A stretch of 64,000 nucleotides of DNA, from NCBI RefSeq assembly GCF_010731675.1, contig NZ_AP022584.1:3410001-3474000 (forward strand), in the 5' to 3' direction. Source of the DNA: Mycobacterium marseillense (GTDB lineage: Bacteria > Actinomycetota > Actinomycetes > Mycobacteriales > Mycobacteriaceae). The translations under genes and the position numbers were made by a program. Below the pieces are notes generated by a model. That model did no database searches. It was not told the DNA's origin and saw only the letters and a program-made list of their open reading frames with translations. Below are positions 24,061 through 34,294 of this stretch, in pieces; position 1 is the stretch's first letter; every line of letters begins with the position of its first letter.

Positions 24061-26651
24061 GATACCTTCCTCGTTCCTCCGGAGTTGTCCTCGCGGATCG
24101 TCGGCATGCCAATGGACACAGGGATTTTGCGCCCGGCGTGCTCGGTGAATGTCACCGTCGAATCGACGGCGTCGGGGGCGTTGACGAACGACACGAAGCG
24201 CGAGAGCTTGTCCGGGTCGTCGAGCACCCCCTTCCATTCGCACTTGTAGTTCTCCACATGCCGCTCCATTGCGGCCTCGAATTCTTCTGCCAGGCCCAGC
24301 GAGTCCTCGCAGACGACCTCGCGCACGTGATCCAGGCCGCCGTCGAGCGACTCGACCCACGGCGCGGTGCGCTGCAGCCGGTCGGCCGTGCGGATGTAGT
24401 ACATGACGAACCGGTCGACGTACCGGACCAGCGTCTCGGTGTCGAGGTCGCTGACCAGCAGCTGCGCGTGCTTGGGGGTCATCCCGCCGTTGCCGCCGAC
24501 GTAGAGGTTCCAGCCCTTTTCGGTGGCGATGACACCGACGTCCTTGGAGCGGGCTTCGGCGCACTCCCGCGCGCAGCCCGAGACGCCCATTTTGATCTTG
24601 TGGGGCGCCCGCAGGCCGCGGTAGCGCAGTTCGAGGTCGATGGCCAGCTGCACCGAATCCTGCTGCCCGTAACGGCACCAGTCGGTGCCCACACAGCTCT
24701 TCACCGTGCGCAGCGCCTTGCCGTACGCGTGCCCGGATTCCATGCCGCCGTCGACCAGGCGCTTCCAGATCTCCGGCAGTTGGTCCACGCGCGCGCCGAA
24801 CAGGTCGATCCGCTGACCCCCGGTGATCTTGGTGTAGAGGCCGAAGTCCTGGGCGATCTGCCCGATCAGGATCAGGTGCTCGGGCTTGATGTCACCGCCG
24901 GGGACCCTGGGCACCACCGAGTAGCTGCCGTTCTTCTGGATGTTGGCCAGGAAGTGGTCGTTGGAATCCTGCAGCGAGGCCTGCTCGCCCTCGAGGATGT
25001 GGTCCGAGCCGGTGGACGCCAGGATCGAGGCGACCACGGGTTTGCAGATATCGCAACCCTTTCCGCGGCCGAAGCGCTCCAGCAATCCGGAGAAGGTCCG
25101 CAGCTCGGTGGCGGAGATGATCTCGAAAAGCTCGGCGCGCGACTGGCTGAAGTGCTCGCACAGGGCCTTGGACTGCTCAACGCCCTCGGCCTCCAGCAGC
25201 TGCTTGAGCAGCGGCACGCACGACCCGCACGACGTGCCGGCCGAGGTGCACGACTTCAGCGCGGGAACATCGGCGCAGCCGTCGGCGATCGCGCACTTCA
25301 GATCGCCCTTGGTGACGTTGTTGCACGAGCAGATCTGCGCCGAATCCGGCAGCGCCCCAATGCCCAGCGCCTCACCGCCGCCGGATTGGGCCGGCGCGAT
25401 CAGCGCGAGCGGATCCCCGGGCAGCTCGCTGCCGACCATCGGCCGCAGCACTCCGTAGGAGGAGGCGTCGCCGACCAGCACGCCCCCGAGCAGGGTCTTG
25501 GCGTCGTCGGAGAGCACTAGCTTGGCGTACGTCCGGTTGACCGCGTCGTTGACGGCGACCTCGAGGCAGTTCTCGGTGACCCCCATCGCGTCACCGAAGC
25601 TGGCGACATCGACGCCCAGCAGTTTGAGCTTCGTGGACAGGTCCGCCTCGCCGAACTCGGCGACGCCGTCCAGTAGGCGGTCGGCCACTACCTCGGCCGA
25701 GGTGTAGCCCGGGCCCACCAGGCCGTAGCACCGGCCGCCGATCGCGGCGACCTCACCGATCGCGTAAATGTCGGGATCGCTTGTCTGGCAAGATACGTCG
25801 GTGAGCACGCCGCCACGCTCGGCGCGCGTCAATCCGGCGGCGACCGCCAGCTCGTCGCGCGGCCGGATGCCGGCCGCGAAGATCACCAGGCCGGCATCGA
25901 CCACCTGCCCGTCGCCCAGGCTCACCCGCACCGACGTAGACCCGTCCGGGTGATCGACCGATTCGATCGACTCGGTGCCGGTGCCGACATGCACGGAGAT
26001 GCCCAGGTCGCCGACCATCCGGGCCAGCAGTGCGCCACCGGCCTCGTCGATCTGCTGGGCCATCAGCCGCGGCATCATCTCGACGACGTGGGTCCGCAAC
26101 CCGAACTGGCGCAGCGCATTTGCGGCTTCCAGTCCGAGCAGCCCGCCACCGATGACCACGCCCGCGGTCGCGTGCGAGGTTTCCGCCGCGCGCTGGGCGT
26201 CGGCGCGGATCGCGTCGAGGTCGTCAAGCGTGCGGTACACGTGGCAGGCGGGCAGATCGTGGCCGGGTACCGGCGGCACGAACGCGTAGGAGCCGGTCGC
26301 CAGGACCAGGGTGTCGTAGTCGTGACGCTGGCCGTCGGCGGTGACCACCGACTTTGTCGCGCGGTCGATTTCGGTGACCCGCTGGTTCAACACCAGCCGG
26401 ACCCGGTCGTCGCCCTCGTACTCGTTGCCTGGCAGTGCCAGCAGCTTGCGATCCCAGCTTTCGGTGTAGGAGGTGAGCCCCACGCGGTCATAGGCCGCGT
26501 CGGTCTCCTCGGCGAAAACCGTGATGCGCCAAAGGCCCTCGGCGTCACGAGCGCGAAGCGCCTCGACGAACCGGTGCCCCACCATGCCATGTCCGACCAC
26601 GATGATGTGACGCGGCGCACAGCTTGCGCGCGAAATCCCGTCTGCAGACAT
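24057..26651 (-). CDS. nirB: Nitrite reductase (NADH) large subunit NirB
   Basis: 864 residues. Order of domains: FAD/NAD(P)-binding reductase (about 10-320; IIVVGHGMVGHRFVEALRAR, VVIGGGLLGLEAANAL), BFD-like [2Fe-2S] region (about 435-490; ICSCNNVTKGDLKCAI, CTSAGTSCGSCVPLL), then the ferredoxin half and the siroheme/[4Fe-4S] domain whose four Cys lie in SCVGTDWC and SGCAREC (about 660-705). It reduces nitrite to ammonium with NADH and needs siroheme, made with the help of the genes at 21274-23195. No strong Shine-Dalgarno precedes the ATG at 26651. In M. tuberculosis nirBD responds to GlnR. Confidence 0.95.
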   Translation of the reverse strand: MSADGISRASCAPRHIIVVGHGMVGHRFVEALRARDAEGLWRITVFAEETDAAYDRVGLTSYTESWDRKLLALPGNEYEGDDRVRLVLNQRVTEIDRATKSVVTADGQRHDYDTLVLATGSYAFVPPVPGHDLPACHVYRTLDDLDAIRADAQRAAETSHATAGVVIGGGLLGLEAANALRQFGLRTHVVEMMPRLMAQQIDEAGGALLARMVGDLGISVHVGTGTESIESVDHPDGSTSVRVSLGDGQVVDAGLVIFAAGIRPRDELAVAAGLTRAERGGVLTDVSCQTSDPDIYAIGEVAAIGGRCYGLVGPGYTSAEVVADRLLDGVAEFGEADLSTKLKLLGVDVASFGDAMGVTENCLEVAVNDAVNRTYAKLVLSDDAKTLLGGVLVGDASSYGVLRPMVGSELPGDPLALIAPAQSGGGEALGIGALPDSAQICSCNNVTKGDLKCAIADGCADVPALKSCTSAGTSCGSCVPLLKQLLEAEGVEQSKALCEHFSQSRAELFEIISATELRTFSGLLERFGRGKGCDICKPVVASILASTGSDHILEGEQASLQDSNDHFLANIQKNGSYSVVPRVPGGDIKPEHLILIGQIAQDFGLYTKITGGQRIDLFGARVDQLPEIWKRLVDGGMESGHAYGKALRTVKSCVGTDWCRYGQQDSVQLAIDLELRYRGLRAPHKIKMGVSGCARECAEARSKDVGVIATEKGWNLYVGGNGGMTPKHAQLLVSDLDTETLVRYVDRFVMYYIRTADRLQRTAPWVESLDGGLDHVREVVCEDSLGLAEEFEAAMERHVENYKCEWKGVLDDPDKLSRFVSFVNAPDAVDSTVTFTEHAGRKIPVSIGMPTIREDNSGGTRKVS

Positions 26652-26661
26652 GGCTTTGAGA

Positions 26662-26679
26662 GTAACGGCCAGAAATTAC
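26662..26679 (-). promoter_or_regulatory. Weak GlnR-like inverted repeat next to the nirB start
   Basis: GTAA (26662-26665) and TTAC (26676-26679) with a 10-bp spacer lie 11-28 bp upstream of the nirB ATG. GTAAC followed by GAAAT recalls the GlnR box GTnAC-N6-GnAAC, but the spacing is one base short, so the match is weak. Confidence 0.25.
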
Positions 26680-26774
26680 GTCTTTTTCGCGCAATGTGAC
26701 AGTCCTATGACGAGGATCTCACAACTCACAGCTATGGCTGTGATTGATTGTTCGCTGCCGGCGAACGGCCAGTT

Positions 26775-26801
26775 GGAACTTAAGCGGGGTCGACTCAGGT
26801 T
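26775..26801 (+). promoter_or_regulatory. Stress promoter with HspR HAIR-type box upstream of hsp20
   Basis: CTTAAGC-N7-ACTCAGG (26779-26799) matches the HspR-associated HAIR repeat CTTGAGT-N7-ACTCAAG at most positions with the exact spacing. It lies between GGAAC (26775-26779) and GTT (26799-26801), 19 bp apart, the layout of a SigE/SigH-type promoter. HspR bound here would block an ECF promoter. In M. tuberculosis acr2 is known to respond to HspR and to SigE/SigH. Confidence 0.6.
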
Positions 26802-26878
26802 TGTATTAGTAGCCGGTCGTCGGAGCGCCGGTCACAGGAATCTCACAACGAAGATCAAGGTATTGAAAGGGAAGCACC

Positions 26879-27319
26879 ATGAGCAACCTCGCACTGTGGT
26901 CGCGACCGGCCTGGGACACCGACCGGTGGCTGCGCGACTTCTTCGGCCCCGCCGCCGCGGCGGACTGGAACAACCCGGTGAACAGCGGTTTCAAGCCCGC
27001 CGCCGAGATCGTCAAGGACGGTGACGACGCGATCGTACGGGTCGAGCTTCCGGGCGTTGACGTCGACCAGGACGTCAATGTGGAGGTCGAGCGCGGCCGT
27101 CTGGTCATCCACGGCGAGCACCGCGACGAGCACGCAGAGGAGAAGAACGGCCGCACGCTGCGGGAGATCCGGTACGGCTCGTTCCGCCGGTCGTTCCAGC
27201 TGCCCGCCCACGTCACCGGCGACGCCATCTCGGCGTCCTATGACGCCGGCGTCCTGACGGTGCGGGTCACCGGTGCGTACGCCGGGAACCAGGCGCAGCG
27301 CATTTCGATCACCAAGTAA
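26879..27319 (+). CDS. hsp: Small heat-shock protein Hsp20 (Acr2/HrpA type), Rv0251c orthologue
   Basis: 146 residues with an alpha-crystallin domain from about 40 to 135: AEIVKDGDDAIVRVELPGVD, LVIHGEHRDEH, and ASYDAGVLTVRV, the last being the conserved A-x-x-x-n-GVL motif. An ATP-independent cytosolic holdase that keeps unfolding proteins soluble. ATG follows GAAAGGGAAG. It is preceded by a candidate HspR/ECF promoter and followed by a strong terminator, so it is probably monocistronic and heat- or stress-induced. Confidence 0.92.
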   Translation: MSNLALWSRPAWDTDRWLRDFFGPAAAADWNNPVNSGFKPAAEIVKDGDDAIVRVELPGVDVDQDVNVEVERGRLVIHGEHRDEHAEEKNGRTLREIRYGSFRRSFQLPAHVTGDAISASYDAGVLTVRVTGAYAGNQAQRISITK

Positions 27320-27335
27320 GTCGCCGAGACGACGC

Positions 27336-27373
27336 AAAAGCCCCCGCACGCACCGCGTGTCGGGGGCTTTTTG
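27336..27373. terminator. Bidirectional intrinsic terminator between hsp20 and the PEP-mutase-like gene
   Basis: AAAAGCCCCCGCACGC (27336-27351) pairs with GCGTG plus CGGGGGCTTTT (27355-27371) around a 3-base loop, with one bulged base and T and A tracts on either side. It serves both convergent genes. Confidence 0.85.
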
Positions 27374-27386
27374 TGTCTGTTCGGCG

Positions 27387-28160
27387 TCAGCCCCAGCGGG
27401 CGAGCAGCTCGGTGGCCCGCCCCGTGAGTGCGGCCTGCAGGAAGGGCCCGAAGCTGATTCGCGCGACGCCCAGCGGGCCGAAGGATGCGGGGTCGTCCTG
27501 GTCGGGCAGCGCGATCGCGTTGACCGGCAATGCCAATTCCGCGGTCAGGCGCCGCAACGTGTCGGGCTGGTGGCGGCCGACCGGGTAGAGAACGTCGGCG
27601 CCGGCGGCGGCCGCCTGATTCAGCCGCGCCACGGCGCGGTCGACGCGGTCGGACTCCTCACCGTCTTGGCGCAGGAACAGATCGGTCCGGGCGTTGATGA
27701 CCACGTGCACTCCGGCCGCATCGGCGGCCGACCGCAGCTCGCCGACCAGTTCGGCGTGTTCGTCGGCGGACCGCAGCCGCCTGCCCTCGGAGTGCACGGT
27801 GTCCTCGATGTTCAGCCCCACGGCCCCCACACTCAGCAACCCCTCGATCAGTCGGGCCGCCGGCAGGCCGTAGCCCGATTCGATGTCCACCGACACCGGG
27901 ACACCTTCCGTTTCCGAGACGGCCGCGGTGATCTGGGCGACGCGGGTCAGGACTTCGTCGAACGACATGCCCTCGTTGTCGGGTTTGCCGATGGAGTCCG
28001 CCATCGGATGGCTGCCCACGGTGAGTGCGGCGAACCCGGCGCCGGCCGCCAGCCGCGCCGACCAGGCGTCCCACACGGTCGGCAGGATGACCGGGTTGCC
28101 GGGCCGGTGCAGCTTCAACAGGGTGGCGGCGCGCTCGGCCGGCGTGGTGGGGCCCGTCAT
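27387..28160 (-). CDS. Isocitrate lyase/PEP-mutase superfamily protein
   Basis: 257 residues, single TIM-barrel. NPVILPTVWDAWSARLAAGA at the N-terminus, VSVDIESGYGLP (metal-binding region, about 90-100), GAVGLNIEDTVH and VINARTDLFL (about 160) are family motifs. The KKCGH catalytic loop of true isocitrate lyases is missing, so it is a carboxyvinyl/oxaloacetate-type or 2-methylisocitrate-lyase-like member with unknown substrate. It resembles Rv1998c. Located between orthologues of Rv0251c and Rv0250c, which I recall as adjacent in M. tuberculosis, so it is an insertion relative to that species. Confidence 0.82.
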   Translation of the reverse strand: MTGPTTPAERAATLLKLHRPGNPVILPTVWDAWSARLAAGAGFAALTVGSHPMADSIGKPDNEGMSFDEVLTRVAQITAAVSETEGVPVSVDIESGYGLPAARLIEGLLSVGAVGLNIEDTVHSEGRRLRSADEHAELVGELRSAADAAGVHVVINARTDLFLRQDGEESDRVDRAVARLNQAAAAGADVLYPVGRHQPDTLRRLTAELALPVNAIALPDQDDPASFGPLGVARISFGPFLQAALTGRATELLARWG

Positions 28161-28265
28161 AAGTGTTTGCTCCCTTGGCGTCCGGGCTCAATGGTCTGAC
28201 GTTCGCGTGTGCCGTGGATAGTATTGGGGACGTACTGTGATCCGAAACACTGCCGAGGAGATGCC

Positions 28266-28571
28266 TTGACGAGCACGACTGGCACGACCGAATTCGCCGA
28301 ACTGCACGATCTGATCGGCGGCCTGCGGCGGTGCGTGAGCTCCCTGCGGTCGCGATACGGCGACAGCCCCGCGATGCGCCGCATCGTCATCGACGCCGAC
28401 CGCATCCTGTCCGACGTCGATCTGCTCGACACCGACGTGTCCGAGTTGGATCTGGCGGGCGCCACCGTGCAGCAGTCCGGTGAGAAGATCGTCATTCCCG
28501 ACACCCAGTACGACAGCGAATTCTGGCGTGATGTCGACGACGAGGGCGTCGGCGGTCACAACAGGTCCTGA
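28266..28571 (+). CDS. Conserved hypothetical protein, Rv0250c orthologue
   Basis: 101 residues. I chose the TTG at 28266 because GAGGAG lies 5 bases upstream and the length then fits the roughly 97-residue M. tuberculosis protein; an in-frame start at 28209 has no ribosome site. Two predicted helices (FAELHDLIGGLRRCVSSLRS; MRRIVIDADRILSDVDLLD) are followed by an acidic C-terminus ending near EFWRDVDDEGVG. No known domain. It precedes the succinate dehydrogenase genes in both species and may be linked to them, although a GC hairpin lies between. Confidence 0.75.
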   Translation: MTSTTGTTEFAELHDLIGGLRRCVSSLRSRYGDSPAMRRIVIDADRILSDVDLLDTDVSELDLAGATVQQSGEKIVIPDTQYDSEFWRDVDDEGVGGHNRS

Positions 28572-28593
28572 ACAACCCGAACGCCCCGACTCC

Positions 28594-28617
28594 AAGCCCC
28601 CCGCAGGAGGGGGCCTT
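28594..28617 (+). terminator. GC hairpin between the Rv0250c-like gene and sdh operon
   Basis: AAGCCCCC and GGGGGCCTT complement each other with a 7-base loop and one bulge, followed by a short pyrimidine tract. It lies 23 bp after the stop of the Rv0250c-like gene and 50 bp before the sdh start; either a terminator or an attenuator. Confidence 0.5.
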
Positions 28618-28666
28618 CTCTCTGTGTACCCTTCGACAGACAGCCCGTTCGAAGAGGAACAACTAG

Positions 28667-29494
28667 ATGAGCGCACCCACGGCGAACCGTCCTGCGTCCG
28701 GTGTCTTTTCACCCACGCGCGCCCGTATCCAGCAACGCACCCTACGCACCGACCGGTGGTGGATGTCGCCGCTGAGGATCGACCTCGGCTTCGCCGCATT
28801 CGTCATCTACGCGACGGCGCGGGCATTCCAGCAGAATTACTTCTTCGTCCCGAAATACCACTACCTGACACCGTTCTACTCGCCGTGTGTCAGCAAGGGT
28901 TGTGGTGAGGCCGGCGACATCTGGCCTCAGTTCCTGCCCGACGTGTGGTGGCTGCCGTATGCGGCGGTGTCGCTGCCGTTCCTGCTGCTGTTCCGGTTGA
29001 CCTGCTACTACTACCGCGGCGCCTACTACCGCACGGTGTGGCAGTCGCCCACCGCGTGCGCGGTGGCCGAGCCCCGCGCGCACTACACCGGCGAGACCAA
29101 GTTCCCGCTGATCATCCAGAACACCCACCGGTACTTCTTCTATATCGCCTGCCTCATCTCGATCGTCAACAGCTACGACGCAATCGTCGCGTTCCATTCC
29201 GACAGTGGGCCGGGCGGATTCGGCTTCGGTCTGGGCAACCTGATCCTGTTGGGCAACGTCATCATGCTGTGGGTCTACACGCTGTCCTGCCACTCCTGCC
29301 GGCACGTCACGGGTGGCCGACTCAAGCACTTCTCCAAAAACCCTGTGCGGTACTGGATCTGGACGCAGGTCAGCGTGATGAACACCCGGCACAAGCAGTT
29401 CGCCTGGATCACGCTGGGCACCCTGATGCTCACCGATTTCTACATCGCACTGGTGGCCAGCGGCGCCATCAGCGACCTGAGATTCGTTGGCTGA
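28667..29494 (+). CDS. Succinate dehydrogenase Sdh1 membrane anchor, Rv0249c orthologue
   Basis: 275 residues, about five TM helices (near 37-55, 97-113, 158-175, 188-208, 238-258). Conserved His residues in NTHRYFFYIACLI and the CHSCRHVTGG block are candidates for heme and quinone binding. It anchors the SdhA/SdhB subunits encoded next and passes electrons to menaquinone. ATG after GAAGAGGAAC. Gene order anchor-SdhA-SdhB is the Sdh1 operon arrangement of mycobacteria, an enzyme important for aerobic growth. Confidence 0.88.
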   Translation: MSAPTANRPASGVFSPTRARIQQRTLRTDRWWMSPLRIDLGFAAFVIYATARAFQQNYFFVPKYHYLTPFYSPCVSKGCGEAGDIWPQFLPDVWWLPYAAVSLPFLLLFRLTCYYYRGAYYRTVWQSPTACAVAEPRAHYTGETKFPLIIQNTHRYFFYIACLISIVNSYDAIVAFHSDSGPGGFGFGLGNLILLGNVIMLWVYTLSCHSCRHVTGGRLKHFSKNPVRYWIWTQVSVMNTRHKQFAWITLGTLMLTDFYIALVASGAISDLRFVG

Positions 29495-29540
29495 AAAGCC
29501 ATTTGACTTACAAATCAGAACGTAGCTAGCGAGGATTTTC

Positions 29541-31457
29541 ATGGTTGATGTCGAGCGGCATGCCTACGACGTAGTCGTCATCGGCGCCGGCGGCGCGGGA
29601 TTGCGCGCGGTCATCGAAGCGCGTGAACGCGGCCTGCGGGTCGCGGTGGTGTGCAAGTCCCTGTTCGGCAAGGCCCACACGGTGATGGCCGAGGGTGGGT
29701 GCGCGGCCTCGATGGGCAACACCAACCCCAAGGACAACTGGAAGACCCACTTCGGCGACACGATGCGCGGTGGGAAGTTCCTCAACAACTGGCGGATGGC
29801 CGAATTGCACGCCAAGGAGGCCCCGGATCGCGTCTGGGAGCTGGAAACCTATGGCGCGCTCTTCGATCGCCTCAAGGACGGCAAGATCAGCCAGCGCAAC
29901 TTCGGCGGGCACACATACCCGCGGCTGGCGCACGTCGGTGACCGCACCGGCCTGGAGCTGATCCGCACCATGCAGCAGAAGATCGTCTCGCTGCAGCAGG
30001 AGGATTTCGCCGAGCTCGGCGACTACGAGGCCCGCATCCGGGTGTTCGCCGAGACCACGATCACCGAGCTGATCAAGGACGGCGACGCGATCGCCGGCGC
30101 GTTCGGCTACATCCGCGAAAGCGGAAACTTCATCTTGTTCGAGGCGCCCGCGGTGGTGCTGGCCACCGGCGGCATCGGCAAGTCGTTCAAGGTCACCTCG
30201 AACTCCTGGGAGTACACCGGCGACGGGCACGCCCTGGCGCTGCGGGCGGGCGCGTCGCTGATCAACATGGAGTTCGTCCAGTTCCACCCGACGGGCATGG
30301 TGTGGCCGCCGAGCGTGAAGGGGATCCTGGTCACCGAGGGTGTCCGCGGTGACGGCGGGGTGCTGAAGAACTCCGACGGCAAGCGGTTCATGTTCGACTA
30401 CATCCCGTCGGTGTTCAAGGGGCAGTACGCCGAGTCCGAGCAAGAGGCCGACCAGTGGCTCAAGGACAACGACTCGGCCCGGCGCACCCCGGACCTGCTG
30501 CCGCGCGACGAGGTCGCGCGCGCGATCAACTCCGAGGTCAAGGCCGGCCGGGGTAGCCCACACGGTGGCGTCTTCCTCGACATCGCGTCGCGGCTGACGC
30601 CGGCGGAGATCAACCGCCGCCTGCCCTCGATGTACCACCAGTTCAAGGAGCTGGCCGGAGTCGACATCACCAAGGAGCCGATGGAAGTCGGGCCGACCTG
30701 CCACTACGTGATGGGCGGCGTCGAGGTCGACGCCGACACCGGGGCGGCCACCGTGCCCGGGCTCTTCGCGGCCGGCGAATGCTCCGGCGGCATGCACGGC
30801 TCGAACCGGCTGGGCGGCAACTCGCTGTCGGACCTGCTGGTGTTCGGGCGGCGGGCCGGCCTGGGCGCCGCCGACTACGTGCGGGCGCTGAGCAGCCGTC
30901 CGACGATCGGCGACAGCGCCGTCGACGCGGCGGCGAAGCGGGCGCTGTCCCCCTTCGAGGCGCCGGCCAACGGCCCCGGCGAGAACCCCTACACCCTGCA
31001 GCTGGAGCTTCAGCAGTCGATGAACGACCTGGTCGGCATCATCCGCAACGCCGACGAGGTTGCGGAGGCGCTGGCCCGGCTGGACAAGCTGCGGGAGCGG
31101 TTCAAGAACCTGCACGTGGAGGGGGAGCGCCGCTACAACCCGGGTTGGAACCTGGCCATCGACCTGCGCAACATGCTGCTGGTCAGCGAATGTGTCGCCA
31201 AAGCCGCGCTGCAGCGCACCGAGAGCCGCGGCGGGCACACCCGCGACGATCACCCGTCGATGGACTCGTCGTGGCGCAAGCTGCTGCTGGTCTGCGAGGC
31301 GGGCGGCGGCGACGAGGTGATCCCCGACATCACCATCACGAAGAAAGAGCAGACGCCGATGCGGCCCGATCTGCTGGAACTGTTTGAAATCGGTGAGCTG
31401 GAGAAGTACTACACCGACGAAGAACTCGCCGGGCACCCAGGACGGAGTGGCAAATGA
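29541..31457 (+). CDS. Succinate dehydrogenase flavoprotein subunit (Sdh1), Rv0248c orthologue
   Basis: 638 residues. Rossmann motif VVVIGAGGAGLRAV (12-25); His46 in GKAHTVMAEGG is the expected covalent FAD site; catalytic regions ANFIL-type and NMEFVQFHPTGM (near 245), and GVEVDADTGAATVPGLFAAGECSGG plus SNRLGGNSLSD (near 395-430). It oxidises succinate to fumarate. ATG at 29541 follows GCGAGGA. It overlaps the SdhB gene by 4 bp. Confidence 0.94.
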   Translation: MVDVERHAYDVVVIGAGGAGLRAVIEARERGLRVAVVCKSLFGKAHTVMAEGGCAASMGNTNPKDNWKTHFGDTMRGGKFLNNWRMAELHAKEAPDRVWELETYGALFDRLKDGKISQRNFGGHTYPRLAHVGDRTGLELIRTMQQKIVSLQQEDFAELGDYEARIRVFAETTITELIKDGDAIAGAFGYIRESGNFILFEAPAVVLATGGIGKSFKVTSNSWEYTGDGHALALRAGASLINMEFVQFHPTGMVWPPSVKGILVTEGVRGDGGVLKNSDGKRFMFDYIPSVFKGQYAESEQEADQWLKDNDSARRTPDLLPRDEVARAINSEVKAGRGSPHGGVFLDIASRLTPAEINRRLPSMYHQFKELAGVDITKEPMEVGPTCHYVMGGVEVDADTGAATVPGLFAAGECSGGMHGSNRLGGNSLSDLLVFGRRAGLGAADYVRALSSRPTIGDSAVDAAAKRALSPFEAPANGPGENPYTLQLELQQSMNDLVGIIRNADEVAEALARLDKLRERFKNLHVEGERRYNPGWNLAIDLRNMLLVSECVAKAALQRTESRGGHTRDDHPSMDSSWRKLLLVCEAGGGDEVIPDITITKKEQTPMRPDLLELFEIGELEKYYTDEELAGHPGRSGK

Positions 31458-32200
31458 CCTACAACGCGACGATGCGGGTGTGGCGCGGCGACGACGCCAA
31501 CGGTGGTCTGCAGGACTTCACCGTCGAGGTCAACGAGGGTGAGGTCGTCCTCGACATCATCCACCGCCTGCAGCAGACCCAGACGCCCGACCTGGCGGTC
31601 CGGTGGAACTGCAAGGCGGGCAAGTGCGGCTCGTGCTCCGCGGAGATCAACGGCTATCCGCGGTTGCTCTGCATGACCCGGATGTCCACGTTCGCCGAGG
31701 ACGAGGTCGTCACCGTCACGCCGCTGCGGGCGTTCCCGGTGATCCGGGACCTGGTCACCGACGTCTCGTTCAACTACGAGAAGGCCCGCGAGATACCGTC
31801 TTTCGCGCCGCCTAAGGACCTGCAACCCGGCGAGTACCGGATGGCGCAGGCGGATGTCCAGCGCTCCCAAGAGTTCCGCAAGTGCATCGAGTGCTTCCTG
31901 TGCCAGAACGTCTGCCACGTGGTCCGCGACCACGAGGAGAACAAGAAGGCGTTCGCCGGCCCCCGGTTCCTGATGCGGATCGCCGAGCTGGAGATGCACC
32001 CGCTCGACACCCGGGACCGGCGCAAGGATGCACAGGAAGAGCACGGCCTGGGCTACTGCAACATCACCAAGTGCTGCACCGAGGTCTGCCCGGAGAACAT
32101 CAAGATCACCGACAACGCGTTGATCCCGATGAAAGAGCGCGTCGCCGACCGCAAGTACGACCCGGTGGTGTGGCTCGGTAACAAGCTGTTCCGCCGCTGA
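31454..32200 (+). CDS. Succinate dehydrogenase iron-sulfur subunit (Sdh1), Rv0247c orthologue
   Basis: 248 residues, the length of Rv0247c. Cys motifs for the clusters: CKAGKCGSCSAEI with a later Cys in RLLC for [2Fe-2S] (about 55-75), CIECFLCQNVC (about 142-152), and CCTEVCPENIKI (about 200-210) for the 4Fe-4S/3Fe-4S clusters. It transfers electrons from SdhA to the membrane anchor. Start ATG overlaps the sdhA stop (ATGA). Confidence 0.94.
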   Translation: MTYNATMRVWRGDDANGGLQDFTVEVNEGEVVLDIIHRLQQTQTPDLAVRWNCKAGKCGSCSAEINGYPRLLCMTRMSTFAEDEVVTVTPLRAFPVIRDLVTDVSFNYEKAREIPSFAPPKDLQPGEYRMAQADVQRSQEFRKCIECFLCQNVCHVVRDHEENKKAFAGPRFLMRIAELEMHPLDTRDRRKDAQEEHGLGYCNITKCCTEVCPENIKITDNALIPMKERVADRKYDPVVWLGNKLFRR

Positions 32201-32327
32201 GCGCAGGCGCCGCGCGCGCCCACCCGGTCTACGGGGTTAGGCCGTCGCGGTACCCGGGTAACCAACCTGCATCCTGTCGGGCCGTCCGGATGGATGGCCG
32301 CTGTACCAACGACCGGAAAGGCAGCTC

Positions 32328-32492
32328 ATGGAACCCAGGCGAGAAACCGCCAGCATCAACAACATTCGGACCGCAATTCGGCAACTGTCGGTGCGCGCTC
32401 AGCTCGCGCAGAAGGAAGGGCGGCACGGCGACGCCGCCGAGCTCGAGACGCGCATCCAGGGTTTTCGGGAAGAACTGAGCCACCGCCCCTGA
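32328..32492 (+). CDS. 54-residue helical protein downstream of sdh
   Basis: MEPRRETASINNIRTAIRQL begins an open frame of 54 codons ending TGA at 32490-32492. It has an ATG with GGAAAGG nine bases upstream and reads as one or two amphipathic, highly charged helices (about 8-28 and 33-52). Overlapping open frames in other phases have worse start signals. It is too short for most gene finders. No family is recognised; coding status is inference from the ribosome site and the composition. Confidence 0.5.
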   Translation: MEPRRETASINNIRTAIRQLSVRAQLAQKEGRHGDAAELETRIQGFREELSHRP

Positions 32493-32506
32493 CGGGCGGA
32501 CCGGAT

Positions 32507-34134
<1,628 letters not shown>

Positions 34135-34147
34135 CGGCGCACCCTCC

Positions 34148-34159
34148 CCAACCGGTTGG
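34148..34159. promoter_or_regulatory. Palindrome overlapping the ribosome-binding region of the 2OG oxygenase gene
   Basis: CCAACCGGTTGG, a perfect 12-bp palindrome, ends 13 bp before the ATG at 34134 and overlaps the upstream edge of GGGGAGGG. A protein bound here could block transcription start. Half-site CCAACC also occurs at the fadE6 operator (8473-8490). Confidence 0.5.
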
Positions 34160-34228
34160 TTAATTAGGCAATGAAATCTAGCTCACATCCGCTTGCATCC
34201 CACTGACGCTAACGATATTTTAGGTGTT

Positions 34229-34244
34229 GTTACTGGTGGGTAAC
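34229..34244. promoter_or_regulatory. TetR-type operator upstream of fadE5
   Basis: GTTACTGGTGGGTAAC: arms GTTAC and GTAAC, 51-66 bp before the fadE5 GTG. The core TTACT-N4-GGTAA fits the pattern also found at fadA2/fabG4 (37846) and next to the TetR gene (42118). Confidence 0.6.
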
Positions 34245-34294
34245 TTAGACCTAGTACCCAACCACAAGTGGCATTCTCAACGAGGAGGACCGTA

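Noticed and set aside
26662..26679. Firm GlnR box at nirB
   Set aside because: Spacing between the half-motifs is one base short of the consensus, so it is kept only as a weak candidate.
32290..32478. 62-codon open frame overlapping the 54-residue ORF
   Set aside because: Low-complexity Ser/Arg/Pro sequence and no ribosome site; the frame from 32328 has both a site and helical composition.
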